NCBI RefSeq assembly: GCF_022829685.1
Contig: NZ_JAKSYE010000125.1
Span: forward strand, 310,001 to 374,000
Length of the DNA stretch: 64,000 nucleotides
Direction of reading: 5' to 3'
DNA from: Methylobacterium sp. E-045
GTDB lineage: Bacteria > Pseudomonadota > Alphaproteobacteria > Rhizobiales > Beijerinckiaceae
Both the position numbers and the translations under genes were made by a program. Below, piece after piece: positions 1 to 9,702 of the stretch. Each line of letters begins with the position of its first letter. Positions within the stretch are counted from its first letter, which is position 1. The notes under the pieces are model-generated. The model ran no database searches and was not told the origin of the DNA. It saw nothing but the letters and a program-made list of their open reading frames with translations.

Positions 1-450
1 CGCGGCGGTCTTGGCAGCCGACTTCGCGGCCTTCTCGGCCTTGCGGGCGTCCTTGTTGGCCTTCGAGGCATCGGCCTTGGCGGCCTTCTCGGCGGGACGG
101 TCGGCGCGCTCGACGATACGGGCCGACTTACCGCGACGGTCGCGCAGGTAGTACAGCTTGGCGCGACGGACCTTGCCGCGACGCACGACGGCGATCGAAT
201 CGATCATCGGCGAGTAGACCGGGAAGACGCGCTCGACGCCTTCGCCGTAGGAAATCTTGCGGACGGTGAAGCTCTCGTTGAGGCCGCCACCGGAGCGCGC
301 GATGCACACGCCTTCATAGGCCTGCACGCGGGTACGCTCGCCTTCCTTCACCTTGACGTTCACGGTCACCGTATCGCCGGGCTGGAAGTCGGGAATGGTC
401 TTGCCGAGCGCAGCGATCTGCTCCTGCTCGAGCTGCTGGATGATGTTCAT
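1..450 (-). CDS. rplS: 50S ribosomal protein L19 (3' end cut by window edge)
   Basis: L19 of the large ribosomal subunit. The product starts [11 protein letters not shown] at the ATG complementary to 448-450 and follows the L19 fold, including the conserved RVFPVYSP and [14 protein letters not shown] stretches. The 150 codons in the window are all open and no stop is reached before base 1. From about residue 118 the globular L19 core ends and a low-complexity Lys/Ala/Asp tail begins and continues off the window, so this L19 is longer than the usual ~115-130 residues. The gene is divergent from the next gene; 451-728 is the shared intergenic region and should hold the rplS promoter. Family call is secure; the true C-terminus is not visible. 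Confidence 0.95.
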   Translation of the reverse strand, partial: MNIIQQLEQEQIAALGKTIPDFQPGDTVTVNVKVKEGERTRVQAYEGVCIARSGGGLNESFTVRKISYGEGVERVFPVYSPMIDSIAVVRRGKVRRAKLYYLRDRRGKSARIVERADRPAEKAAKADASKANKDARKAEKAAKSAAKTAA

Positions 451-728
451 GGTCAAATTCCTGCCGGTGCGCGCCCGCGATCCCAGGAGGGGACTACGTG
501 CGTCAGGATTTCGGCATCCTGTTTTGAGTTGCCGCGGGCCATACAGGAAGCATCGGCTCTTGTCGACATCCCCTCACCGCGAAAGCGCGCCGGCGTGTAG
601 TCCCGCCTGGCCGTGCAGGTTGAGAAAATCCCGCGCGCGGTCCACATGGATAGAGAGGCGCGGGCCATTCCCGGCGCCCTTCCCGGCCGGCCTTGAACCG
701 GCGCAGCGGACGAGGATACGTCAAAGCC

Positions 729-1295
729 ATGTTCATCCAGACCGAAGCCACTCCGAACCCCGCGACCCTGAAGTTCCTGCCCGGCCGCGTGGTCCTGCCC
801 GAATCGACCTTCGAGGCGCGCGATGCCGACGCCGCCGCCCGCTCTCCCCTGGCGCAGCGCCTGTTCGACGTGCCCGGCGTCGCGGGGGTGTATTTCGGCC
901 ATGACTTCATCTCGGTGACGAAGATCGAGAACGAGCATGGCTGGCCGCAGGTGAAGCCCGCGATCCTCGGTGCGATCATGGAGCATTTCCAGTCCGGTGC
1001 CCCGGTCCTGGCCGAAGGCGTCGTCCTCGGCGGCGACGACGCGGAGGAGTTCTACGACGAGGCGGACCACGACACCGTCGTCACCATCAAGGACCTGCTC
1101 GAGACCCGCGTGCGCCCGGCCGTGGCCAGCGATGGCGGCGACATCACGTTCCGCGGCTTCAAGGAAGGCGTGGTCTACCTCGAGATGAAGGGGGCCTGTT
1201 CCGGCTGCCCGTCCTCCACGGCCACTCTCCGGCACGGGGTGCAGAACCTGTTCAAGCACTTCCTCCCCGAGGTGCGCGAGGTCCAGGCGGTCTGA
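729..1295 (+). CDS. NifU-family Fe-S cluster scaffold/carrier (Nfu type)
   Basis: A 188-residue protein beginning MFIQTEATPNP, typical of alphaproteobacterial and mitochondrial Nfu. An N-terminal Nfu_N domain (about residues 1-90) is followed by a C-terminal NifU-like domain with the cluster-binding CSGCPSS motif (two Cys as CxxC). Known role of the family: accepts Fe-S clusters and delivers them to apo-proteins in the cytosol. The open frame extends further upstream, but the ATG at 729 gives the conserved N-terminus. It precedes tsaB-rimI, a common Rhizobiales order. Confidence 0.93.
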   Translation: MFIQTEATPNPATLKFLPGRVVLPESTFEARDADAAARSPLAQRLFDVPGVAGVYFGHDFISVTKIENEHGWPQVKPAILGAIMEHFQSGAPVLAEGVVLGGDDAEEFYDEADHDTVVTIKDLLETRVRPAVASDGGDITFRGFKEGVVYLEMKGACSGCPSSTATLRHGVQNLFKHFLPEVREVQAV

Positions 1296-1418
1296 TCGCC
1301 GTCGCAAGCGCGCAACACCCCGCGCCCTTCGTTGCTGTCGAGGCCGCCCCGCACTGACGGGGCGGCCTTTTCCGTCGTAAACTCCCGTGCCCGACGGGCA
1401 TCCCGATCTGGAGTGACG

Positions 1419-2099
1419 TTGCGTATCCTGGCTATCGACACGGCGCTCGACGCCTGCTCCGTCTGCATCGCGACGGATCTCTCCGACGATCTCCTCGCGG
1501 AAGAATCCATGACGCTGGCACGTGGCCACGCCGAAGCGCTGCTTCCCATGCTCGAACGCGTGATGGCGCGGGTGGAGGGCGGGTTCGAGAGCCTCGACCG
1601 GGTCGCCGTCACCGTCGGCCCCGGTAGCTATACCGGTCTGCGCGTCGGCCTGTCGGCCGCCCGGGCCGTCGGCCTCGCGGCAACGATTCCGGTGGTCGGC
1701 GTCACGACCCTCTCCGCGCTCCTGGCTCCGCTCCTCGCCACAAACGGCCAGGGCCTGATCGCAGCCGCGATCGATGCCCGGCACGGCTCGGTGTATTTTC
1801 AGGCCATGAACATGGCCGAAGGCATCGTCGTGCCTCCGAGCCTGTTGCGGCTCGAGGAAGCGGCGGATCACGTCGGCCGCGACACCGCCACCCTCGTCGG
1901 GTCCGGGGCGCCCGCTCTCGCGAGCCTGCTCAGATCCCGCGGCATCGCCGCGACGGTCAGCGATGCCGGGCCGCCGCAGATCGCCTGGATCGCCTCCCTC
2001 GGCATGCTGGCCGACCCCGCCCAAGCCCTGGCTCGCCCCCTCTATCTGCGCGGACCGGACGCCACTCCCCAGGATCACGCGAGGCTGGCCCGTCGATGA
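1419..2099 (+). CDS. tsaB: tRNA threonylcarbamoyladenosine biosynthesis protein TsaB
   Basis: TsaB partners TsaD in making t6A37 on ANN-decoding tRNAs. The product (226 aa) shows the ASKHA-type start RILAIDTA and the conserved GPGSYTGLRVG segment. I chose the TTG at 1419 because a GGAG stretch lies five bases upstream and the resulting MRILAIDTA matches the family; a GTG at 1413 is the alternative. The stop overlaps the rimI ATG (ATGA), implying translational coupling. Confidence 0.93.
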   Translation: MRILAIDTALDACSVCIATDLSDDLLAEESMTLARGHAEALLPMLERVMARVEGGFESLDRVAVTVGPGSYTGLRVGLSAARAVGLAATIPVVGVTTLSALLAPLLATNGQGLIAAAIDARHGSVYFQAMNMAEGIVVPPSLLRLEEAADHVGRDTATLVGSGAPALASLLRSRGIAATVSDAGPPQIAWIASLGMLADPAQALARPLYLRGPDATPQDHARLARR

Positions 2100-2617
2100 T
2101 TCGTCCCGTCTCTCCGCTCTGGGCTCTCGATTGGTGGGTGGCCTGGTGGGACGCCTGGGGCGGCGAGCCCTATGTCGCGCCCCTGCGCGATTCCGCCTCC
2201 GCCTCCGCCCTCGCCCGCCTCCATGCCACCGCCTTCGCGCGGCCGTGGGACGCCCATGAATTCGAGCGGATGCTGTGCGAGCGCTCCACCGAGGCCCATG
2301 CCCTGTGGCGCGCCGGTGCGATCCAGGGCTTCATCCTCTCGCGCCGTGTCGCCGACGAGGCCGAGATTCTCACCGTCGTCCTGGCGCCCGCCATGCGCGG
2401 CGGGGGGCTCAGCCACAAGCTCGTGCGCGAGCATCTCGGCCATCTCGCCCTGAACGGCGTGCGGAATGTCCATCTCGAAGTCGACGAGGGCAACGCCGCC
2501 GCCCTGAAGCTTTATGCCCGGCACGGGTTCAGGCAGGTCGGCGAGCGGACGGGGTATTATGCCCGCCCCGATGGCAGCCGCGCCACCGCCTTCACCATGA
2601 CGGCGTCCCTGTCGTGA
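2096..2617 (+). CDS. rimI: Ribosomal-protein-alanine N-acetyltransferase (GNAT family, RimI-like)
   Basis: A 173-residue GNAT acetyltransferase. An acetyl-CoA binding region with an RGGGLSHKL loop replaces the classic RxxGxG/A loop, and the C-terminal part has the family pattern VDEGNAAALKLYARHGF. RimI acetylates the N-terminal Ala of ribosomal protein S18 in E. coli; position right after tsaB (shared ATGA overlap) supports the same assignment. The first ~25 residues are Trp-rich (WALDWWVAWWDAW) and precede the usual GNAT start, a small oddity. GNAT specificity cannot be proven from sequence. Confidence 0.85.
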   Translation: MIRPVSPLWALDWWVAWWDAWGGEPYVAPLRDSASASALARLHATAFARPWDAHEFERMLCERSTEAHALWRAGAIQGFILSRRVADEAEILTVVLAPAMRGGGLSHKLVREHLGHLALNGVRNVHLEVDEGNAAALKLYARHGFRQVGERTGYYARPDGSRATAFTMTASLS

Positions 2618-2644
2618 GCTGCGATCCGTGACCGGCGGCGGACG

Positions 2645-3517
2645 ATGACGCGTCTCGGCACCGTCTTCCGGCTCCTGATCTGTCTCCTCGCCTTCGGCGT
2701 GCTGGTCGGGCCGCATCTCCTCAGCCTGAAATTCGGGCGGGGGCGCATCGCCGCCCATACGCCCACCTATTTCCACCGCATCGTCCTGGCCCTGTTCTCG
2801 GTGAGGGTGACCCAGAGCGGTACGCCGCCCGCCCTGGGCGAGCCGGCCCTCGTCCTGTCCAACCATATTTCCTGGCTCGATATCCTCGTCCTCGGGTCGC
2901 TGCGGCCGCTCTCCTTCGTGGCGAAATCGGAGATTTCCGGCTGGCCCGTGGTGGGAACCCTGGCGCGGCTGCAGCGCACCGTCTTCATCGACCGGGCGCG
3001 CCGTGCCGCCACCGCCAGCGTCAACGCCACGGTGGCGAACCGGTTGACCGACGGCGATCTCATCGTCCTCTTCGCCGAAGGCACGACGGGGGACGGGACG
3101 CGGCTGCTGCCGTTCCGCTCCTCCCTCGTGGGCGCCGCCCGCGCCGCCATCGATGCCGAGGGCGGCACCCGTGACCGTATCCGGCTTCAGCCGCTCGCTC
3201 TCACCTATCCGCGCCGCAACGGCCTACCCGTGGTCCGGTCCGAGCGGCCGGGCATCGCCTGGTATGGCGACATGGAACTCGCGCCGCATCTTGCGGTCTT
3301 CCTGAGAGAGGGGCCGATCGACGTCCACGTGGTCTGGGGGGATCCCATCGGCTTCGAGGCCGGCACCGACCGCAAGCGCGCCACCGCCATGGCCCAGGCG
3401 TCGGTGCGCAGGGCGATGCAGGCTTCGGTGACGGGGCGATGGGACGGCGGGGCGGCGGGGGCTCCCGGCGCAGCGCCCGTCGTCGCGACGCTCGTTACCT
3501 CCGACATCGCGGCCTGA
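2645..3517 (+). CDS. Lysophospholipid acyltransferase (PlsC family)
   Basis: A 290-residue 1-acyl-glycerol-3-phosphate acyltransferase-like protein. It has an N-terminal hydrophobic segment, the NHISWLD box (catalytic NHxxxxD motif) and the FAEGTTGDG box (EGT motif that binds the glycerol phosphate). Expected role: adds the second acyl chain to lysophosphatidic acid or a related lysolipid at the inner membrane. It starts 27 bases after rimI and is followed by miaB, so it is probably co-transcribed. Whether the acceptor is lyso-PA or an ornithine lipid (OlsA-like) is undecided. Confidence 0.88.
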   Translation: MTRLGTVFRLLICLLAFGVLVGPHLLSLKFGRGRIAAHTPTYFHRIVLALFSVRVTQSGTPPALGEPALVLSNHISWLDILVLGSLRPLSFVAKSEISGWPVVGTLARLQRTVFIDRARRAATASVNATVANRLTDGDLIVLFAEGTTGDGTRLLPFRSSLVGAARAAIDAEGGTRDRIRLQPLALTYPRRNGLPVVRSERPGIAWYGDMELAPHLAVFLREGPIDVHVVWGDPIGFEAGTDRKRATAMAQASVRRAMQASVTGRWDGGAAGAPGAAPVVATLVTSDIAA

Positions 3518-3563
3518 GCCCCGTCAGCCGCGTGCGTAGTGTCGCAAGGAAGCGACGGGCCGG

Positions 3564-4982
3564 GTGAAACGTGCTAGCACCGCCGACAACAGAGGACGTC
3601 CGAGCGACGCCCGAGGATCCTACGGTGCTGGAACGGTCGCGTTGAAGAAAGCCTTCGTCAAATCCTACGGCTGTCAGATGAACGCCTACGATGCGGGCCG
3701 CATGTCGGACCTGCTCGCCAGCCAGGGCTATGCCGCCACGGAAAGCGTCGAGGAGGCGGATGTCGTCGTCCTCAACACCTGCCACATCCGTGAGAAGGCC
3801 GCCGACAAGGTCTATTCCGAACTCGGCCGCCTGCGCGTTCTGAAGACGGCCCGGGCCGAGGCCGGCCTCGACACCCGGATCGTGGTGGCCGGCTGCGTCG
3901 CGCAGGCCGAAGGCAAGGAAATCCTGGCGCGGGCGCCCTCGGTCGACGTCGTCGTCGGCCCGCAGAACTACCATCGCCTCCCCGATCTCCTCACCCGCTC
4001 CGCCTCGACGCGCGTGGTCGACACGGAGTTTCCCGTCGAGGACAAGTTCGATCACCTTCCCATCCGGCGGACGGCGGCGGTTTCGTCCTTCCTCACCGTG
4101 CAGGAAGGCTGCGACAAGTTCTGCGCCTTCTGCGTCGTGCCGTATACGCGCGGCGCCGAAGTCTCCCGCTCCGTGGAGGCGATCCTGGACGAGGCGCGAA
4201 AGCTCGTTCGGGGCGGGGCCCGCGAACTCACGCTGATCGGGCAGAACGTCAACGCCTATCACGGGATTGGTGCCGATGGCGTTCCGGTGACGCTTCCCGC
4301 GCTGATGCACGCCCTGGAGTCGATTCCCGGCCTCCTGCGCCTGCGCTACACCACGAGCCACCCCAACGACATGGCCGACGACCTGATCCGGGCGCATGGG
4401 GAGATCGCCGCGCTGATGCCCTACCTGCATCTACCGGTTCAGTCGGGCTCCACCCGCGTGCTGCAGGCGATGAACCGCAAGCATACGAGCGACGCGTATC
4501 GCCGGCTGATCGAGCGCGTTCGTCGGGTCCGGCCGGACATCGCCCTGTCCTCCGACTTCATCGTCGGGTTTCCCGGTGAGACCGATGTGGAGTTCGAGGA
4601 GACGATGCGCCTCGTGGCGGAGATCGGCTTCGCGTCGGCCTATTCGTTCAAGTACAGCCCGCGCCCCGGCACACCGGCCGCCGAGCGGGAGGACGCCGTG
4701 CCCGAGACGGTGAAGTCCGAGCGGCTGGCGGCGCTCCAGGCCCTGCTCGACGCCCAGCGTCACGCCTTCAACGCGTCCGCCGTGGGCCAAGTGGTCGAGG
4801 TGCTGGTGGAGAAGGCCGGACGTCATCCGGGCCAGGTCGCCGGCAAGACGCCGCATCTCCTGCCCGTCCAGTTCGATGCCCCGGCCGCCGCCATCGGTAC
4901 CGTCGTGCCCGTGCGCGTGGTCCGCGCCGGCTCGAACAGCCTGTTCGGCGAAGCCGTCACCGACGAGGCGGCGGCCGCTTGA
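3564..4982 (+). CDS. miaB: tRNA-2-methylthio-N6-dimethylallyladenosine synthase MiaB
   Basis: Radical-SAM methylthiotransferase that converts i6A37 to ms2i6A37 in tRNA. Domains in order: N-terminal UPF0004 domain ([25 protein letters not shown] cysteines for the auxiliary cluster), radical-SAM core with CDKFCAFC (CxxxCxxC), and a C-terminal TRAM domain. Start is ambiguous: the GTG at 3564 gives a 26-residue leader, whereas the TTG at 3642 gives [14 protein letters not shown] directly. Upstream of phoH-ybeY as in many proteobacteria. Confidence 0.95.
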   Translation: MKRASTADNRGRPSDARGSYGAGTVALKKAFVKSYGCQMNAYDAGRMSDLLASQGYAATESVEEADVVVLNTCHIREKAADKVYSELGRLRVLKTARAEAGLDTRIVVAGCVAQAEGKEILARAPSVDVVVGPQNYHRLPDLLTRSASTRVVDTEFPVEDKFDHLPIRRTAAVSSFLTVQEGCDKFCAFCVVPYTRGAEVSRSVEAILDEARKLVRGGARELTLIGQNVNAYHGIGADGVPVTLPALMHALESIPGLLRLRYTTSHPNDMADDLIRAHGEIAALMPYLHLPVQSGSTRVLQAMNRKHTSDAYRRLIERVRRVRPDIALSSDFIVGFPGETDVEFEETMRLVAEIGFASAYSFKYSPRPGTPAAEREDAVPETVKSERLAALQALLDAQRHAFNASAVGQVVEVLVEKAGRHPGQVAGKTPHLLPVQFDAPAAAIGTVVPVRVVRAGSNSLFGEAVTDEAAAA

Positions 4983-5093
4983 GCGTGCGCATGCCCGGCA
5001 ACCCCCTTTCCACGCCGGGCGGTGGGCCGCCCGCGTCGTGCCGTCCCCGATCCATTCGCGATGCTCGCGATACCCACAGCAAGGAGCCCCGGC

Positions 5094-6203
5094 GTGCCGG
5101 CATCTGACGGTCTGAGTGGACGGGGGGCGCCCCTGCGCGGGCGTGGGCCGGCAGCGCGCATCGGAGAGATCGTGGAGACGGTGGACGTATCGCTGACCTT
5201 CGACGACAACCGGCTCGCCAGCCTTGTCTTCGGCCAGTACGACCAGAACGTGGCCCATATCGAGCGGCGCCTCGCCGTCACCGCCACGGCCCTGGGCAAC
5301 CACCTCGTGGTGAAGGGTCCGCCGGATTCCGCCGAGAAGGCGCGCAAGGTGTTCGAGCGGCTCTATGCCCGCGTGACGGCGAGCGGCACCGCCCTCACCC
5401 TCGGCGATGTCGACGGCGCCATCCAGGAGACCACGCTCCAGGGCAACCTCTTTCCCTCCGCCGAGGTGAGCGCCGAGCCGGATCGTCCCCATTTCGACCA
5501 GATCGCCACGCGCAAGCGCGGCGCCGTGCGGGCGCGCAACGCGGCCCAGGACACCTACATCAAGCTCCTGCGCAACCACGAACTCGTCTTCGCCGAAGGC
5601 CCCGCCGGCACCGGCAAGACCTGGCTCGCGGTGGGCTATGCGGTGTCCCTGCTGGAACAGGGCCATGTTGAGCGGCTGATCCTGTCCCGTCCCGCCGTCG
5701 AGGCCGGCGAACGCCTCGGCTTCCTGCCCGGCGACATGCGCGAGAAGGTAGACCCCTATCTGCGCCCGATCTACGATGCGCTCTATGACTTCATGGAGGC
5801 GCGGCACGTGGATCGCAGCCTGCAGACCGGCGTCATCGAGATCGCGCCCCTCGCCTTCATGCGCGGGCGGACCCTGACCAACGCCGTCGTCCTCCTCGAC
5901 GAGGCGCAGAACACCACCTCGATGCAGATGAAGATGTTCCTGACGCGTCTCGGCGAGAACTCGCGGATGATCATCACCGGTGATCCGAGCCAGGTGGATC
6001 TGCCGCCCGGCCAGAAATCCGGCCTCGTGGAGGCCGTGAACATCCTCGACGGCGTCGAGGGGATCGGGCGGGTGACCTTCCGCGACGTCGACGTGGTGCG
6101 CCACGACCTCGTTCGCCGCATCGTCACGGCCTATGAGACCGCCGCCCATGGCCAAGGCGATGCCGATCGCTCACCCACGTCCCGCCGCCGTCCCCTGGCC
6201 TGA
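5094..6203 (+). CDS. PhoH-like ATPase
   Basis: A 369-residue PhoH/YbeZ-family P-loop protein. After a ~25-residue basic leader comes a KH-like region, then the ATPase core with Walker A GPAGTGKTW and Walker B VVLLDEAQN. YbeZ-type PhoH proteins pair with the YbeY endoribonuclease in rRNA and ribosome quality control; here ybeY starts five bases after the phoH stop. The GTG start at 5094 is chosen because an AAGGAG ribosome-binding site (5081-5086) sits seven bases upstream. The open frame extends to 5022, but no better site is seen there. Confidence 0.92.
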   Translation: MPASDGLSGRGAPLRGRGPAARIGEIVETVDVSLTFDDNRLASLVFGQYDQNVAHIERRLAVTATALGNHLVVKGPPDSAEKARKVFERLYARVTASGTALTLGDVDGAIQETTLQGNLFPSAEVSAEPDRPHFDQIATRKRGAVRARNAAQDTYIKLLRNHELVFAEGPAGTGKTWLAVGYAVSLLEQGHVERLILSRPAVEAGERLGFLPGDMREKVDPYLRPIYDALYDFMEARHVDRSLQTGVIEIAPLAFMRGRTLTNAVVLLDEAQNTTSMQMKMFLTRLGENSRMIITGDPSQVDLPPGQKSGLVEAVNILDGVEGIGRVTFRDVDVVRHDLVRRIVTAYETAAHGQGDADRSPTSRRRPLA

Positions 6204-6208
6204 CGCCG

Positions 6209-6700
6209 ATGCCCGAGATCGAATCCGAGATCGACGTCGCCGTGGAGGACCCGCGCTGGGATTCCGTGGTCCCCGACCTCGAAGCCTTCGTCATCCGTGC
6301 GATCGAGGCGGGCCTCGCCATCGCCCCCGACGCCCCGGATCATCCGGTGGAGGTGAGCGTGCTCCTCACCACCGATGCCGTGGTCCAGGACCTGAACCGC
6401 ACCTGGCGCGGCAAGGACAAGCCCACCAACGTCCTGTCCTTTCCCGCCCCGCCGCAACCCGCCCATGCCGGTGTCGCGGTGCCCCTCGGCGATGTCGTTC
6501 TTGCGTATGACACGATGCTGCGCGAGAGTGCCGAGCAGGGAAAACCGCTTCAAGACCACCTCGCGCACCTTCTGATCCATGGCACGCTCCATCTTCTCGG
6601 CCAGGACCATGAGACCGGCGACGCGGACGCGAACGCCATGGAGGCCCTGGAGACCGAAGCCCTGCACGGCCTCGGTATTCCCGACCCTTATGCCGACTGA
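6209..6700 (+). CDS. ybeY: Endoribonuclease YbeY (rRNA maturation)
   Basis: A 163-residue single-domain metalloprotein with the zinc-binding motif HGTLHLLGQDHE (three His). YbeY is required for 16S rRNA 3'-end maturation and 70S quality control and acts with the PhoH-like partner encoded immediately upstream. The conserved substrate-region motif TNVLSFP is also present. Length is normal for the family. Confidence 0.95.
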   Translation: MPEIESEIDVAVEDPRWDSVVPDLEAFVIRAIEAGLAIAPDAPDHPVEVSVLLTTDAVVQDLNRTWRGKDKPTNVLSFPAPPQPAHAGVAVPLGDVVLAYDTMLRESAEQGKPLQDHLAHLLIHGTLHLLGQDHETGDADANAMEALETEALHGLGIPDPYAD

Positions 6701-6736
6701 GGGGCGATTCCGCCCGCAATCCCAGATCAGAGAGAC

Positions 6737-7861
6737 ATGACGAACGATCGAAGTCGCGGCGCGGCTCAGGCTGCGCCCAGTAGCGGTGATGGTGAGGTAC
6801 AGGCGCGCGAGCCCTGGTACGATCGCCTGCTGCACGCCTTCCATCTCCGACCGCGCGATTCGTTGCGCGACGACATCGAGGATGCGCTGGCCGAACCCGA
6901 TTCGGGCGAGAACGTGTTCTCCCCCCTCGAGCGGGCCATGCTCAAGAACGTCCTCGGTCTGCACAAGGTGCGGGTGGATGACGTGATGATTCCGCGCGCC
7001 GACATCGTCGCCGTCTCCATGGAGACGAGCCTCGGCGACCTGCTCAAGCTCTTCCGCACCGCCGGCCATTCGCGGCTTCCGGTCTACGGCGAGACCCTCG
7101 ACGACCCGCGCGGCATGGTCCACATCCGCGACTTCGTCGACCACATCGCCGCGAGGGCCGAAGCGACCATCCGTCGCCCGAGCGCCGCCGCCGCCAGCGC
7201 CCTCCCCGACACGTCGGGCGATGTCGTCGCCGTGGTTCCCCCGCGCCCGCGCCGGGGCACCCGCGCCTTGAAGGCGCTCAATCTCGGCAATGTCGATCTT
7301 TCCGCGACCCTCGCGTCGACCCGGATCCAGCGTCCCGTCCTGTTCGTGCCGCCGTCCATGCCCGCCATCGATCTCCTGGTGCGGATGCAGGCGACGCGCA
7401 CGCACATGGCCCTCGTCATCGACGAGTATGGCGGGACCGATGGCCTCATCTCCATCGAGGACCTCATCGAGATGGTGGTCGGCGATATCGAGGACGAGCA
7501 CGACGTGGCCGAAGGCCGCCTCGTCCAGCGCGTCGACGGCGATGCCGACGTGTTCGTGGCCGACGCCCGCGCCGGGCTCGCCGAGGTGTCGGAGGTGAGC
7601 GGCGTCGATCTCGTGGCGGCGGTGGGGGAGATGGCCGAGGAGATCGACACGATCGGCGGCCTCATCGTCACCCTGGCCGGGCGCGTGCCCTCGCGCGGCG
7701 AGCTCATCACCGGGCCGGGCGACCTCGAATTCGAGGTGCTCGATGCCGATCCGCGCCGGGTGAAACGGCTGCGGCTGCATCGCGGCCCGATGAAGATCGC
7801 CCCGCTCATTCCCCTGGCCCTGCCACCGCCGAGCAGTGGCCCCGTCGCCGAAGCCTCGTAG
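6737..7861 (+). CDS. CBS-domain hemolysin-family protein (CorC/TlyC-like)
   Basis: A 374-residue protein with a tandem CBS pair (first CBS around VMIPRADIVAV, second around RTHMALVIDEYGGTDGLI) and a C-terminal CorC_HlyC (transporter-associated) domain. There is no membrane segment, as in the soluble CorC of the ybeZ-ybeY-corC-lnt cluster. E. coli CorC was linked to Mg/Co efflux, but biochemical function is unsettled. The insertion between the CBS motifs (about residues 140-185) is Ala/Pro/Arg-rich and looks like a flexible linker. Neighbours ybeY and lnt match the classic cluster. Confidence 0.9.
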   Translation: MTNDRSRGAAQAAPSSGDGEVQAREPWYDRLLHAFHLRPRDSLRDDIEDALAEPDSGENVFSPLERAMLKNVLGLHKVRVDDVMIPRADIVAVSMETSLGDLLKLFRTAGHSRLPVYGETLDDPRGMVHIRDFVDHIAARAEATIRRPSAAAASALPDTSGDVVAVVPPRPRRGTRALKALNLGNVDLSATLASTRIQRPVLFVPPSMPAIDLLVRMQATRTHMALVIDEYGGTDGLISIEDLIEMVVGDIEDEHDVAEGRLVQRVDGDADVFVADARAGLAEVSEVSGVDLVAAVGEMAEEIDTIGGLIVTLAGRVPSRGELITGPGDLEFEVLDADPRRVKRLRLHRGPMKIAPLIPLALPPPSSGPVAEAS

Positions 7862-7978
7862 CGCCTCGCGCTCGATGGCGCGCCGCGGACATTGCGCCAG
7901 GCTTTCGTCTCCCATCAGCCTCCCCCGAGACGTGACGGATACAGCTCGGGCCGACGCTCCAGCCGGGATGACCCGAAG

Positions 7979-9670
7979 ATGAGCCACGCCTTCGACGGTG
8001 CCGGGTCGCGCCCGGCGCCCGTGCGCGGAAGCGCGACCGGGCCGCTCGCTCACCTCGCGCAGTGGATCATGCTCACCTCCGGCTGGCGCCGCATCCTCGT
8101 CGCCATCGCCGCCGGTGCCCTCGGCGCATTGGCGATGCCGCCGTTCGGCGCCCTGCCCGCCCTCGTCGTTTCGCTGAGCACCGCCGTCTGGCTGATCGAC
8201 GGGGCGGCGACGGGGCGGCGGGGAAACCGTGGTGCGGTTCTCGCTTGCGCCGTCATCGGCTGGGCCTGGGGCTTCGGCTATCTCACCGCCGGCCTGTGGT
8301 GGCTCGGTTCCGCCTTCCTGGTGGAGGCGGACGAGTTCCTGTGGGCGTTGCCCCTCGGCGTGATCGGCCTTCCCGCCGTCCTGGCGCTGTTCTACGCGGC
8401 GGGGTTCGCGCTGGCGCGCCTGCTCTGGTCCCGTGGACCCGCGCGTCTCGCCGCTCTCGCCGTCGGCCTCTCCGCCTGCGAGTGGCTGCGCGGTCACCTC
8501 TTCACCGGGTTTCCCTGGAACACGCTGGGCATGGCCCTCGGCCAGAGCCTGTGGCTGATGCAATCCGCTTCGGTGATCGGGCTCTACGGACTCACGCTTC
8601 TGGCCGTCGTGATCGCGGCCGCGCCCGCCACCCTCGCCACGGCGGAGACGGCGCGCGGGCGCTACGCGCCGGCCCTGCTGGCCTGTGTCGGATTGGCGAT
8701 GATGGCCTCGTTCGGCGCCACTCGCCTGCCGGCGAGCCCCACCGCCACCGTGCCGGGGGTGCGCCTGCGGCTGGTACAGCCGAACCTCAACCAGGACGCC
8801 AAGTTCAGGCCCGAGAACCGGGCCGACATCATCGACTGGTACATCGGTCTCAGTGATCGCGCCGCCGCTCCCGACCGGACCGGCATCGCCGACGTCACCC
8901 ATGTGATCTGGCCAGAATCGGCCTTTCCGTTCCTGATCCAGCGCGACCCGGACTCCCTGGCCCGCATCGCCGCCGCCTTTCCCGCCGGCCGCCAGCTCAT
9001 CACCGGCGCGGCCCGCGCCGAGGAGCCCTTGCCGAACGAGCGGCCGCACTTCTTCAATTCGATCCTGACGATCTCGTCCGGTCCGACGCTCGGCGATATC
9101 TACGACAAGGTTCATCTCGTTCCGTTCGGCGAGTATCTGCCGGGTCCCCTCGACGCCGCCCTGAGGGCGGTGGGGCTGCGCCAGTTCGTCTCGATCCCCG
9201 GCGGATTCACGCCCGGCACCCGCTCCGGCCAGCGCCTTCTCGACGTGACGGGGCTTCCTCCCGTCGTCGCCACCATCTGCTACGAGGCGATCTTCCCCGG
9301 TGAAATCCTGCCCGGACATGCGCCCGACGGTCCGGCGCCCGTACCGGGGCTGATCCTGAACCTCACCAACGATGCCTGGTTCGGCGATACGCCGGGGCCG
9401 CGCCAGCACTTTGCCCAGGCCCGGTTGCGGGCCGTGGAGGAGGGGCTGCCCCTGGTCCGTGACGCCAATACCGGCATCTCGGCGGTGGTCGATCCCTATG
9501 GCCGCATCACGGCCAGCCTGCCCGTGGGCGTGGAGGGCATCCTCGACGCGGATCTCCCCGTCCGGTTGCCTGGCCGCACCACCTATGCCGCCCTGCGTGA
9601 CCTGCCCTTTGCCGGGATGCTCGCCGGCCTCGGCCTCATCGCCCTCCTGGCCAAGCGTCGCTCCTCGTGA
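7979..9670 (+). CDS. lnt: Apolipoprotein N-acyltransferase
   Basis: Lnt performs the last step of lipoprotein maturation, N-acylating the diacylglyceryl cysteine at the inner membrane. The product (563 aa) has about six to seven N-terminal membrane helices, then a periplasmic nitrilase-fold domain with the Glu-Lys-Cys triad: E313 (WPES), K377 (YDKVH) and C434 (ICYEA). One more helix lies at the C-terminus. The ATG at 7979 is preferred to upstream in-frame codons. lgt, which performs the first step of the same pathway, lies about 12 kb downstream. Confidence 0.95.
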   Translation: MSHAFDGAGSRPAPVRGSATGPLAHLAQWIMLTSGWRRILVAIAAGALGALAMPPFGALPALVVSLSTAVWLIDGAATGRRGNRGAVLACAVIGWAWGFGYLTAGLWWLGSAFLVEADEFLWALPLGVIGLPAVLALFYAAGFALARLLWSRGPARLAALAVGLSACEWLRGHLFTGFPWNTLGMALGQSLWLMQSASVIGLYGLTLLAVVIAAAPATLATAETARGRYAPALLACVGLAMMASFGATRLPASPTATVPGVRLRLVQPNLNQDAKFRPENRADIIDWYIGLSDRAAAPDRTGIADVTHVIWPESAFPFLIQRDPDSLARIAAAFPAGRQLITGAARAEEPLPNERPHFFNSILTISSGPTLGDIYDKVHLVPFGEYLPGPLDAALRAVGLRQFVSIPGGFTPGTRSGQRLLDVTGLPPVVATICYEAIFPGEILPGHAPDGPAPVPGLILNLTNDAWFGDTPGPRQHFAQARLRAVEEGLPLVRDANTGISAVVDPYGRITASLPVGVEGILDADLPVRLPGRTTYAALRDLPFAGMLAGLGLIALLAKRRSS

Positions 9671-9702
9671 AAGCGTCGTCACTGGCGAAAGCGCCGCATC
9701 GC

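Noticed and set aside
2618-2644. A fur-like gene between rimI and the acyltransferase, as in some Rhizobiales
   Set aside because: Only 27 bases separate the two genes; there is no room for a gene.
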